Part shown: piece after piece, positions 7,213-13,599 of the stretch
Layout of the letters: each line of letters starts with the position of its first letter
How positions within the stretch are numbered: the first letter of the stretch is position 1
Source of the DNA: Candidatus Thorarchaeota archaeon
Lineage (GTDB): Archaea; Asgardarchaeota; Thorarchaeia; Thorarchaeales; Thorarchaeaceae
Assembly: GCA_016840385.1 (NCBI GenBank)
Contig: JAEOSL010000087.1
Coordinates: forward strand, 1-14,415
DNA: 14,415 nucleotides
Direction: 5' to 3'
Notes under the pieces: model-generated
The model's database searches: none
Told to the model about the DNA's origin: nothing
Seen by the model: the letters and a program-made list of their open reading frames with translations, nothing else
Position numbers and translations under genes: made by a program

Positions 7213-8033
7213 TGCCCGCGGATGTTTCAAAGGTTCGATACATTTCCCTCATCAGAATGGAAGGTGGAGAATCTGTCCTAAACATTCCATATGCAGAGCT
7301 CACTGTTGACCCCGACTTAATTGCTGGATTCGTCACTGCAGTTATTATCTTTGCAAAAACTCCCATCAGGACAATCCGAAAGGCAGCATATGATATTCTG
7401 ATCCAAGTAGGCGAGAGTGTTCTAGTCTTACTTGTTGTAGATCCAGTTTCTGATGAGAAACCCTATCGAGAAAAGCTCCAACGTATACTTGATGAAGTTG
7501 AATCCAAACATGGCGAGAAACTCCGTCACTTTGAGGGTGATGTTAGAAGATTTAGAGAGTTTGCACTAACCGTAATCAAGGAATTTCCATTCCAATCTGC
7601 TGATCTGAATATGGTTCCCGTAAGTACAAAAACTGGCGCAAAAATTCCATTTAGAGTTGGCAATGTTGACAGTGAATTAGAGCAAATTGAATCCTTCATT
7701 AATGGTAAACGTACAGTCGCAGAAATCATGGACCTCATGAGTCTTACCGATGCAGATGTGTTAGCTCTCTTATCGATTCTCACAAGATATCAGTGGATTG
7801 AATATAAGAATCGATTAACGGACAAGGATATACTTGTGAGGGAAGAGTGTCCTGCAATAATTCTGGATAAATTGGGAGCACAGTATGGAACTGCTCTTGA
7901 TGACCTACTCGGTAAATTTGATGGTACCGCAAGTATCACTCAAATTCTAGATGTGTTACCATTTGATAGAGATGCCCTTTGGTTTTTGATCAATAAACTG
8001 GTTGAGGTTGGCTGTTTGAAGGCAGCTCGCTGA
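7212..8033 (+). CDS. Longin/roadblock-like domain protein with two C-terminal winged-helix-like segments (paralogue 2)
   Basis: The 273-aa protein is a tandem duplicate of the upstream gene. Shared landmarks occur in the same order: YISLIRMEGGE, DPDLIAGFVTAVIIF (33-47), VLLVVD, RRFREFAL (112-119), IPFRVGNVDSELEQI, FINGKRTVAEIM (162-173) and a second helix-wing segment at about 230-270 (FDGTASITQILDVLP). Much of the rest has diverged, so the duplication is old and both copies are probably retained for distinct roles, perhaps as a heterodimer, as roadblock and longin proteins often dimerise. The ATG at 7212 overlaps the upstream TAA by one base, implying translational coupling. Its stop lies two bases from the stop of the convergent NifB-like gene. 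The GTPase-related role is inferred from the fold only. Confidence 0.75.
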   Translation: MPADVSKVRYISLIRMEGGESVLNIPYAELTVDPDLIAGFVTAVIIFAKTPIRTIRKAAYDILIQVGESVLVLLVVDPVSDEKPYREKLQRILDEVESKHGEKLRHFEGDVRRFREFALTVIKEFPFQSADLNMVPVSTKTGAKIPFRVGNVDSELEQIESFINGKRTVAEIMDLMSLTDADVLALLSILTRYQWIEYKNRLTDKDILVREECPAIILDKLGAQYGTALDDLLGKFDGTASITQILDVLPFDRDALWFLINKLVEVGCLKAAR

Positions 8034-8035
8034 TC

Positions 8036-8866
8036 CTAGAGAATCCTATCATTACCCGGGACACCTACAACATCACTTCGACATTGTTGGCAATGAGTGA
8101 ACTGAAGAATATTTTTTGAACCAATCTGACGAGCTTCGTCTAGTTCTCTGCGACTTGGTGGAACAAGTTTCGGAGTGTTCCAGCTGGAAATTACTGGGAC
8201 AATATTTTGGAGTGCCACACCTAATTTACTAAGGTGTTTAGAAAGACTACTGATATCGTCCATGTTGATGCTTGGTATAAGGATAGTATTTACTTTGACC
8301 GTGATGCCCAAACTTACTGCCCTTTCAATACCAGCTAATTGTTTGTCAATGAGAATTTCACCCATCTCCAATCCTTGAGTTCTCTTTTCATCAATCAGAG
8401 CCCATTCATAGATCTGAGCAGCTGTTTCAGGGAAAATGGCACTCATTGATACAGAAATAGTGCTAATGCCTAATTCTTCTAGATTCGATGTCGTTTCTTT
8501 CAATAGAACTCCATTCGTACTTAGACAGAATTTGAGATACCTGTTCTTCTCTCGAACTCCCTTCAATGTGACAAAAGTTTCTTCATTTGCTAGAGGTTCT
8601 CCAGGACCTGAAACTGCAACAATTTTCAACCGTGGATTCTTTTCCACTTCTTCTAAAGTCCTGGCAATTGCTTCCTTTGGTTCCATTAGTGATGCTGCAA
8701 AACCAGGTTTTGAAGTATGGCATGCACTTCCAGCACTATGATCACAGAAGATACATTTGACATTACAAAATCGAGCCACTGGAAGATGAATTCTGGCCCA
8801 TAATCCTTTTCGCGACTCAGAATAACAGGGATGAAGGAGAAACGGGTAATTTTCTGGAGTCGCCAT
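8036..8866 (-). CDS. NifB-like radical SAM enzyme (short, stand-alone type)
   Basis: The 276-aa protein matches the NifB family throughout. It has HPCYSE (12-17) and RIHLPVARFCNVKCIFC with the radical SAM cysteines 34, 38 and 41, then Cys49 followed by KPGF, SGPGEPLA (86-93), Cys114 in FCLSTNG, the IYEWALIDEKRTQGLE and VKVNTILIPSIN stretches, and Cys259/Cys262 in HCQQCRSDVVGVPGND. In NifB the extra His and Cys residues hold two more 4Fe-4S clusters, which are fused with a SAM-derived carbide into NifB-co, the nitrogenase cofactor core. The set looks complete here. The length fits the stand-alone archaeal form without a NifX domain. No nitrogenase gene is nearby, so true NifB activity is unproven and I give no symbol. 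It follows the roadblock gene by six bases and lacks its own clear ribosome binding site. Confidence 0.85.
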   Translation of the reverse strand: MATPENYPFLLHPCYSESRKGLWARIHLPVARFCNVKCIFCDHSAGSACHTSKPGFAASLMEPKEAIARTLEEVEKNPRLKIVAVSGPGEPLANEETFVTLKGVREKNRYLKFCLSTNGVLLKETTSNLEELGISTISVSMSAIFPETAAQIYEWALIDEKRTQGLEMGEILIDKQLAGIERAVSLGITVKVNTILIPSINMDDISSLSKHLSKLGVALQNIVPVISSWNTPKLVPPSRRELDEARQIGSKNILQFTHCQQCRSDVVGVPGNDRIL

Positions 8867-8872
8867 GGCAGT

Positions 8873-9265
8873 TCATTTACTCTGATACAGGATTATTCTT
8901 GCTTCTTTTCCAGCTTTCTTTGCATCACTGAAAATCAATCCAAGTGCCGCATTTTCTGGAGCAGTAACAGTGAGTAGATAATCTGTTGAAACATTGATGA
9001 CAAGAGTTGTACCAAGGTCTCCCTGAATGATGATTGACTTTAGATCCCCCTGCTTCAACTCCTTTACAGTCTGTTCACCAGCTGCATGGATTCCAGCAAC
9101 CATGGCTGCAACAGAAACCTCTTCGGTTCCAGCATGAAAATGACTGACGAGTGGAAGTCCCTCTACTGAAAATATAGCAGCTCCCAAAATCGGTGATTTA
9201 TTTGAGAGATCCTTAAGGAGTATCAAAAGTTGATCCTGTAATTTCATGGCGCTTTGGTTTTCCAA
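8873..9265 (-). CDS. Roadblock/LC7 (MglB-like) domain protein
   Basis: The 130-aa protein is a single roadblock/LC7 domain. LQDQLLILLKDLSNKSPILGAAIFSVEGLPLVSHF is the first helix and hairpin, VSVAAMVAGIHAAGEQTVKEL the central helix, and KSIIIQGDLGTTLVINVSTDYLLTVTAPENAALGLI the remaining strands. Relatives dimerise and bind small GTPases of the MglA/Ras type, acting as GTPase activators or adaptors. The start is TTG at 9265, supported by GAGGG at 9273-9277 with a seven-base spacer; the ATG at 9247 has no such site. The NifB-like gene begins six bases after its stop, so the two form an operon. That pairing is unusual and suggests that the radical SAM gene is expressed together with a GTPase-linked regulator. 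Confidence 0.85.
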   Translation of the reverse strand: MENQSAMKLQDQLLILLKDLSNKSPILGAAIFSVEGLPLVSHFHAGTEEVSVAAMVAGIHAAGEQTVKELKQGDLKSIIIQGDLGTTLVINVSTDYLLTVTAPENAALGLIFSDAKKAGKEARIILYQSK

Positions 9266-9272
9266 CTTAAAT

Positions 9273-9277
9273 CCCTC
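9273..9277 (-). promoter_or_regulatory. Shine-Dalgarno site deciding the TTG start of the roadblock gene
   Basis: GAGGG (minus strand) lies seven bases before TTG 9265. The competing ATG at 9247 would be 25 bases away, so the TTG is the better start. Confidence 0.6.
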
Positions 9278-9357
9278 TAGTCAATATGTCTGTCCGACTT
9301 ATCATCAGGGACGAAAGTCATTGATAAAGCTTGGCAAGATGGGCCAATTGGTGCTCT

Positions 9358-10374
9358 CTAGCCAATTAAACGGACTGAAGTAACCGTATCACTATGCAAT
9401 GAACCTGCTGGGAGTTTCATCACACGGAGCACGTTATCAGCGTCTTGGTGGAGTCCTGCTTCTTTGAGCATATCAACAAATTCCAAACCAGTAGTGATGA
9501 TTACTCCTTTGAGTGGTTTGTTATTACGCATTGAATCAAGGAGTTCTTCAGCTGAATACAGTTTGCACTTGAGTTGTAGGTCTTTGTGTTTTTCCAGGTG
9601 AGATAACCCTTTCTTAGCAATACCCCTGTTCTCTTTCTGTTCGGTAGTGTATGCTTTTCTTCTGTACATTCTCCTCAATCTAACTAATCCGGTTTTGACT
9701 ACATCTTGTGCATTGAGCATTTTACTGTATTGAGAAATCGAGCTCTTAGGCGTAGTAGTTACTAGCCAAGCAGTACCAAAATCTGCTTGGTATCGCATTG
9801 CCTTCAGAATCTCTGATTCACCTAGAAGAGTAAGTGCTCTATATCCCTTGTATTCAACGGATATTGTCCAATCAGGGTCGTTATGGTGGACCATCAAATC
9901 TGGAGTTAGACCCTCTCCAGTTGTTGGAACTGATGTTGTCACATCTGGAAATAGAAGCATAATCAATGCTAGAAATGCTTCGTGGAACATATTATGCCGG
10001 AGATTTCTTGCTTCTTGTGGATGACGTAATCCGGCATCCCGATAGAGGAGGGGCATCTCTACTTTCTGACCTGTTTTAACTCGGATCTCATTCTTCGTTG
10101 TCATTCTACCTTTCGAGTTATTCCTTTTGACAAGCGTTACTGCAGCTTCGTATCCGATAAGGTCGAAGACGAGCCCTCCCCGATTTGACTTCTTGAGAGA
10201 CTTATGTTCACTAATTCTCCGCTCTGCTTCTTCATACGCCCAGTCGATGACCTGCTGACCATCTTTTCCAAGAAGTCCAATGATATTTCTGAGCTTCTCA
10301 TGTAGTGTGTATCTCTTCACATGGTTTGTAACAGCAGTACCAACTTTGATTGGAGGTGACAATTCCTTTCTCAC
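9358..10374 (-). CDS. PD-(D/E)XK endonuclease-like protein, third gene of the Toprim operon
   Basis: The 338-aa protein has a central restriction-endonuclease-like fold. FHEAFLALIMLLFPD carries Glu132, TPDLMV carries Asp159, and VEYKG carries Glu174-x-Lys176 after a beta strand. A strand AWLVTTTP (202-209) follows, as expected for PD-(D/E)XK enzymes such as Mrr or Holliday-junction resolvase relatives. The N-terminal 125 residues are helical and basic. The C-terminal part (215-338) is basic (RLRRMYRRKAY, KKGLSHLEKHK) and ends in a small alpha-beta region. I do not recognise a specific family. It is predicted to cut DNA in a metal-dependent way in the cytoplasm. It starts 19 bases after the stop of the coiled-coil gene and is probably cotranscribed with it and the Toprim gene. 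It is not obviously similar to the nuclease-like protein at 658-1389. Confidence 0.65.
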   Translation of the reverse strand: MRKELSPPIKVGTAVTNHVKRYTLHEKLRNIIGLLGKDGQQVIDWAYEEAERRISEHKSLKKSNRGGLVFDLIGYEAAVTLVKRNNSKGRMTTKNEIRVKTGQKVEMPLLYRDAGLRHPQEARNLRHNMFHEAFLALIMLLFPDVTTSVPTTGEGLTPDLMVHHNDPDWTISVEYKGYRALTLLGESEILKAMRYQADFGTAWLVTTTPKSSISQYSKMLNAQDVVKTGLVRLRRMYRRKAYTTEQKENRGIAKKGLSHLEKHKDLQLKCKLYSAEELLDSMRNNKPLKGVIITTGLEFVDMLKEAGLHQDADNVLRVMKLPAGSLHSDTVTSVRLIG

Positions 10375-10393
10375 TCAATTTAATTTTGGAAGA

Positions 10394-11071
10394 CTAACCC
10401 CTTCTAAGGATATCCTTAGTAAGCTCTACTTCCATTGTTTCATCATCATATTTGACCAAGTCAGCATTTGCTAAATCGTGAACCGCCTTTAGAACTGCAG
10501 CAGGCATAATACCTGTACTTGATGCAATATTCTTTCGCGAAATTGCTGTCTTCACATCATGCAATGTATACAGGATTCTAGCATGTGGTTTTCCATAGAA
10601 TACTGTTTCAATAAGAGTGATGTAGATAGCAAGGAGATCGCTAATATCTACTTTCTCTTGCAAAGCATCCTTCTCTTCGGAGGCTTCTCGGTAGAGTTCT
10701 GATACCCTTCCAAGTTGTTCGTTAATCTCATTCATCTCTTTCCTGAGTTCATCTCGCTCTGCACGAATTGCATCAACTGCCTCGGTCTTGGAAGACTCGG
10801 CCTTATCAGCTCTGGTAGTTACACTCTTAATTTCAGATTTAACCATAGTAAGTTCAGTTTCTGCATTATCCTTTGCATCTTTAGTCTTCTGAAACTCACT
10901 CTCAAGTTCCTTAACTTTCTCTTCAGCCGCCGAAGATTTCTCTTCAGCTTCTCGTTTGTCGTTCCGAAGTTCTTCTCCTTCGCTATGAAGTTTATCACGT
11001 TCATCCATCAGTGAAACTACAGTGCTCTTGAAGTCGTCTAATTGTTCTATCATCTTCTCCCTATCGGTCAT
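10394..11071 (-). CDS. Coiled-coil protein with C-terminal winged-helix-like domain, second gene of the Toprim operon
   Basis: The 225-aa protein has an almost continuous charged coiled coil at residues 1-140, rich in Glu, Lys and Asp with heptad-like hydrophobic spacing. A winged-helix-like domain follows at about 145-222: helices LLAIYITLIETVF and LHDVKTAI, the helix-turn-helix SRKNIASSTGIMPAAVLKAVHDLANADLV, then a wing DDETMEVELT. No ATPase motif is visible, so it is not an SMC protein; the plan recalls a DNA-binding adaptor. The upstream TTG at 11101 would give 235 aa, but ATG 11071 has GAGGAG seven bases upstream and is preferred. It lies 36 bases after the Toprim gene and 19 bases before the nuclease-like gene on the same strand. 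It shares its overall plan with the 484-aa protein at 2341-3795. Confidence 0.75.
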   Translation of the reverse strand: MTDREKMIEQLDDFKSTVVSLMDERDKLHSEGEELRNDKREAEEKSSAAEEKVKELESEFQKTKDAKDNAETELTMVKSEIKSVTTRADKAESSKTEAVDAIRAERDELRKEMNEINEQLGRVSELYREASEEKDALQEKVDISDLLAIYITLIETVFYGKPHARILYTLHDVKTAISRKNIASSTGIMPAAVLKAVHDLANADLVKYDDETMEVELTKDILRRG

Positions 11072-11078
11072 AGAAACA

Positions 11079-11084
11079 CTCCTC
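11079..11084 (-). promoter_or_regulatory. Shine-Dalgarno site deciding the ATG start of the coiled-coil gene
   Basis: GAGGAG (minus strand) sits seven bases before ATG 11071 and lies inside the longer reading frame that would begin at TTG 11101. It supports the 225-aa protein over the 235-aa version. Confidence 0.6.
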
Positions 11085-11107
11085 ACTGGTTGGCATAACA
11101 ACCTGCT

Positions 11108-11737
11108 TTATATGAGTTTCACATCAGTGTCTGCTGATTTCCTCTTAAGGTACTTGATGTACATGTCTTTCAAATCAGCAAGGGGCAGACCGAATGCTTT
11201 GAATGCTTCAAGCTCTCCTTTCCGTTTCTTTCTAAGCATTACTTCGTTCTGTTTTCTCAATATTGGGTCTTCGCTGATTGCAGGGATGTTTCTATTCTGC
11301 TGAGCACATTTCAAATCTGATTTGCCCATAACTTCCAGTGAATGTTCAATGTCTTTGAGCATCCCACTCCGTCCCCAGAAATCATCTGTTGTGAGACCTA
11401 CCAATTTGGCTTCTGGTGTAGCTAGACCTCGAATATTAGCGAGCTCAATCGAGTTGCTCTTGATCGTGGAGAATATCCGTAGAGACCATGGTGACATGTC
11501 AACAAGAATGAGTATTGGTACTTCTTCATCTGCTAGTTTTCTAATCCATGCTCTCATATTCCTTCCAGGTTGACCGAATAATGATCCAACACCAATCTTC
11601 ATACTCTCAGGAAGTCCAAGTTCGATTAGGTTCCTTGACATAGCTTCCTTCTCAACAAATATTGCTGCATCAATATTGATGTCATGGATTGAAGACTTAT
11701 TATTATTGAATGTGAATAAATACTGATTGTTGAACAC
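11108..11737 (-). CDS. Toprim-only homologue of DNA topoisomerase VI subunit A (Spo11-type), likely altered active site
   Basis: The 209-aa protein resembles only the Toprim half of Topo VI-A/Spo11. AAIFVEKEAM (24-33) carries the Toprim Glu29; GSLFGQPGRNMRAWIRKL matches the G-GQP-R-R segment of Topo VI-A; ILILVDMSPW (75-84) is the metal-binding strand; FSTIKSNSIELANI and LATPEAKLVGLT match the downstream conserved stretches; and the C-terminal KGELEAFKAFGL resembles the end of the family. Two things are odd. The usual Asp-x-Asp is Asp80-Met-Ser82, losing the second acidic residue. The N-terminal CAP domain with the DNA-cleaving tyrosine is absent; in frame, only eight codons separate the GTG from an upstream stop. 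It therefore cannot cleave DNA as Topo VI does and may bind DNA or a partner instead. The GTG start at 11737 is the only good choice upstream of the Toprim domain. It leads a three-gene operon. Confidence 0.75.
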   Translation of the reverse strand: MFNNQYLFTFNNNKSSIHDINIDAAIFVEKEAMSRNLIELGLPESMKIGVGSLFGQPGRNMRAWIRKLADEEVPILILVDMSPWSLRIFSTIKSNSIELANIRGLATPEAKLVGLTTDDFWGRSGMLKDIEHSLEVMGKSDLKCAQQNRNIPAISEDPILRKQNEVMLRKKRKGELEAFKAFGLPLADLKDMYIKYLKRKSADTDVKLI

Positions 11738-11757
11738 ATAATGGTAGCAATGCTTAT

Positions 11758-11772
11758 CACATTATACTTGAT
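11758..11772 (-). promoter_or_regulatory. Possible TATA-like box for the Toprim operon
   Basis: On the minus strand AAGTATAATGTGATA lies centred about 27 bases before the GTG at 11737. No Shine-Dalgarno sequence precedes that GTG, so a leaderless transcript starting at the GTG would fit archaeal spacing. This rests on position and composition alone. Confidence 0.35.
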
Positions 11773-11810
11773 TCTTCGCAAATTGAATAGGTCAAATCTG
11801 AGGGTGGTCC

Positions 11811-12089
11811 ATGGGGCGTGAAGAAGATGCACAAAAACTTGCTCGAAGTATAGTAAATGATAGTGGACCTTGGAAATCAATCTCAGAGTTTGATGGAGAT
11901 TTAACACTTTTTTCAGAGGAAATTGTTAGAAACACTCTCTACGAAAAAACAGAGACTCGCGAAAAGGCTAGTGAAATCACTAGAGTCATATTGTCCAAAT
12001 CGAAGTTAGGGTGCAACAAGGACATAGTTGATACACTCGGGCTTAATAGAAAGAGCATCATTAGATGCGTAGGGAGAAAGTATCGTTGA
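11811..12089 (+). CDS. Small protein with a possible C-terminal helix-turn-helix, divergent from the Toprim operon
   Basis: The 92-aa protein has no membrane segment. Residues about 67-90 (LGCNKDIVDTLGLNRKSIIR and the basic GRKYR end) read like a helix-turn-helix, suggesting a small DNA-binding protein. The N-terminal 60 residues are helical and acidic, with no family I recognise. The ATG at 11811 has GAGGGT at 11800-11805, giving strong support to the start. It is divergent from the Toprim gene with 73 bases between start codons, so it may share a regulatory region with that operon and could be its regulator; this is inference from position. Confidence 0.6.
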   Translation: MGREEDAQKLARSIVNDSGPWKSISEFDGDLTLFSEEIVRNTLYEKTETREKASEITRVILSKSKLGCNKDIVDTLGLNRKSIIRCVGRKYR

Positions 12090-12118
12090 CTAGATACACG
12101 GACTAGTTCAGAGAGAGT

Positions 12119-12328
12119 GTGTCGCTCTTCTCAACATCAACCATCAAAAAGTGGATTGTAGTCGTCACTCCAATCTGTGCGACCTTTGGTGGTGGTATGA
12201 GTGGTCCCATCAACGAGTATACCTATGTCTGGGCGCTCCGATTTTTGGAGGTTGGTGTACTCCTGAGGGTCCTAACCCATGATAATGCTCCTCTCTTACT
12301 TATCAGCCCAATATTGCATACGAACTAA
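12119..12328 (+). pseudogene. Probable remnant of a family 4-type glycosyltransferase N terminus
   Basis: The 69-codon frame reads KKWIVVVTPICATFGGGMSG, then INEYTYVWALRFLEVGVLLR, then VLTHDNAP. This follows the pattern of the first strand, glycine-rich loop, first helix and second strand of GT-B glycosyltransferases (for example IVVVTP...GG...Y..ELA..L...GH.V.VLTHD). In intact enzymes this is only the first 50 residues of about 350-400; here the frame stops at 12328 after unrelated residues. It is most likely a decayed or transferred fragment. The GTG at 12119 has only a weak GAGAG upstream. Chance resemblance over such a short stretch cannot be excluded. Confidence 0.35.
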
Positions 12329-12336
12329 TGCCATCG

Positions 12337-12423
12337 CGAAAGCCTAATAGGCGGAACCATGCCTTCTATCATATACTTAAGCGCACATCTAAATAAAGTT
12401 CTCAAGTGTTGACCTCTTTCTGT
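12337..12423 (+). repeat. Intergenic repeat, copy A (before the M48 gene), with hairpin and TATA-like box
   Basis: It contains CGAAAGCCTAAT (12337-12348), identical in copy B, then 40 bases of unshared sequence, then a 35-base core (12389-12423) matching copy B at 30 of 35 positions. GCCT-AAT-AGGC (12342-12352) can form a small hairpin. CTAAATAAA (12389-12397) looks like a TATA box, and TCAA-GTG-TTGA (12402-12412) is a palindrome just downstream. Placed about 70 bases before the M48 start, it could be a promoter with an operator. Confidence 0.55.
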
Positions 12424-12465
12424 GACCGTAGTTCTTGTAGTAAGTCAAGTTCATGATACGATACA

Positions 12466-13575
12466 ATGATATCCTCAGAAACGAGTATGTATTTGTTGAT
12501 AGGATGCGTGGTGAGAATGATTCAGAGTGTACCTATTAGTAAAGAAGATTCCAAAAGATTCACTCTTAGAATAATCATTCTTTCAGGGATTTCCATTACA
12601 AGCGGTGCCATCCTGATACCGCTAGCGATTGTGTGGTATATTCAACCTCCTCCAATCGGATATCTAGCCTCAATTTTAGCGCTGATATTACTTATCGTGA
12701 TGCAGCTAGGAGTCCAAAGACTGAGATACTATATGGAGGTGAAGTGGCGATCTGTAGATGCAAGCTTTGTCTTTTATCTAAGAAACACACTTCCTAAAGT
12801 GGTATTCAATGATTTTCTTATTCTCTTAATGATTGCAGGATTTTTTTTCATGCTTATGATAGAAAATGCCCCAATCATTCTCCTACTGTGTGTTAATGGA
12901 TTGACAGTTTTCGCCCTATTCTCCGTGACGTACTCGCTTAAGACAGCACCCCGCTTACCCAAAAGATTTCGTGTGATGAAGACAAATGAGCATCCCCTTG
13001 TATGGGAACTCCTTGATAAATCAAAAATCAAGGTTCGTTCAATAGGATTTCTTGATTATCCAGGATTAAAAATATTCAATGCATTCCAGTGGGGAACTGG
13101 TAGTAACTCAATCATAGCATTAACCGATGAACTTGAACATGTACTGGAGGAAGAAGAACTGGTTGCTATTGCAGCACATGAATTGGGTCATGTCCACTAT
13201 AATCATTTTGCAAAGTTGATAGTAATATCCTTGATCTCTCCGCTAATACTAGCGAATCTCGGCTTAGTTTACTTAGCTTTTGATCTCGGTTCTTTCTTGG
13301 TGGAATATCAGAAGTTATTCTTATTATTGATTTTAGGTTTTCTCTTATTTGGACCTCCCTTCCTACTGATTCCATGGCTCACAAGAAGGTGGGAATCTAA
13401 AGCGGATTTGTATGCAGCATCCTTAGTTGGAATAGACTCCATAACTTCTGCTCTACGTAAATTAGTAGAATACAATATTGTCTATGCCAATATTCCTAAA
13501 CGACTTGAATTCTTGATATCACATCCCATTCTAGAAACAAGACTCGATTTGCTATCTGGTATGGAGGATAGCTAA
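12466..13575 (+). CDS. M48 family (HtpX/Ste24-like) integral-membrane zinc metalloprotease
   Basis: The 369-aa protein has the M48 zinc site: His238-Glu239-x-x-His242 in AIAAHELGHVHYNH, with third ligand Glu310 in RWESKADLYAA. Hydrophobic segments at about 35-60, 65-82, 114-131, 135-155, 250-272 and 283-304 predict several membrane helices, with the catalytic site on the cytoplasmic side as in HtpX. Such enzymes remove damaged membrane proteins or process membrane substrates. The N-terminal half has more hydrophobic segments than minimal HtpX proteins. Start codons ATG 12466, 12487 and 12517 all precede the first membrane helix and none has a strong ribosome binding site; the longest is listed. 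It is flanked by the two copies of an intergenic repeat. Confidence 0.85.
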   Translation: MISSETSMYLLIGCVVRMIQSVPISKEDSKRFTLRIIILSGISITSGAILIPLAIVWYIQPPPIGYLASILALILLIVMQLGVQRLRYYMEVKWRSVDASFVFYLRNTLPKVVFNDFLILLMIAGFFFMLMIENAPIILLLCVNGLTVFALFSVTYSLKTAPRLPKRFRVMKTNEHPLVWELLDKSKIKVRSIGFLDYPGLKIFNAFQWGTGSNSIIALTDELEHVLEEEELVAIAAHELGHVHYNHFAKLIVISLISPLILANLGLVYLAFDLGSFLVEYQKLFLLLILGFLLFGPPFLLIPWLTRRWESKADLYAASLVGIDSITSALRKLVEYNIVYANIPKRLEFLISHPILETRLDLLSGMEDS

Positions 13576-13599
13576 GAAGCATGCAGAATATTGCTATCT

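Larger units (their letters stand above)
12090..12465. other. 376-bp stretch with a gene remnant, an intergenic repeat and probable promoter, no intact gene
   Basis: The first part (12119-12328) holds an open frame that looks like a broken glycosyltransferase start, described separately. The second part (12337-12423) is copy A of a repeat also found after the protease gene. The rest (12424-12465) is the leader of the M48 gene. I see no RNA gene here. Confidence 0.5.

Noticed and set aside
9343..9367. CCAATTGG palindrome and repeated GCCAATT at the end of the nuclease-like gene as a terminator
   Set aside because: The arms are short, part lies inside the coding sequence and no T-tract follows on the minus strand.
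11626..11907. 93-codon minus-strand frame overlapping both the Toprim gene and the divergent HTH gene
   Set aside because: It would cross the divergent promoter and overlap two better-supported genes; no start signal or recognisable domain is seen.
12089..12108. ACTAG/CTAGT pairing after the small HTH gene as a terminator
   Set aside because: The stem is only five bases and no T-run follows.
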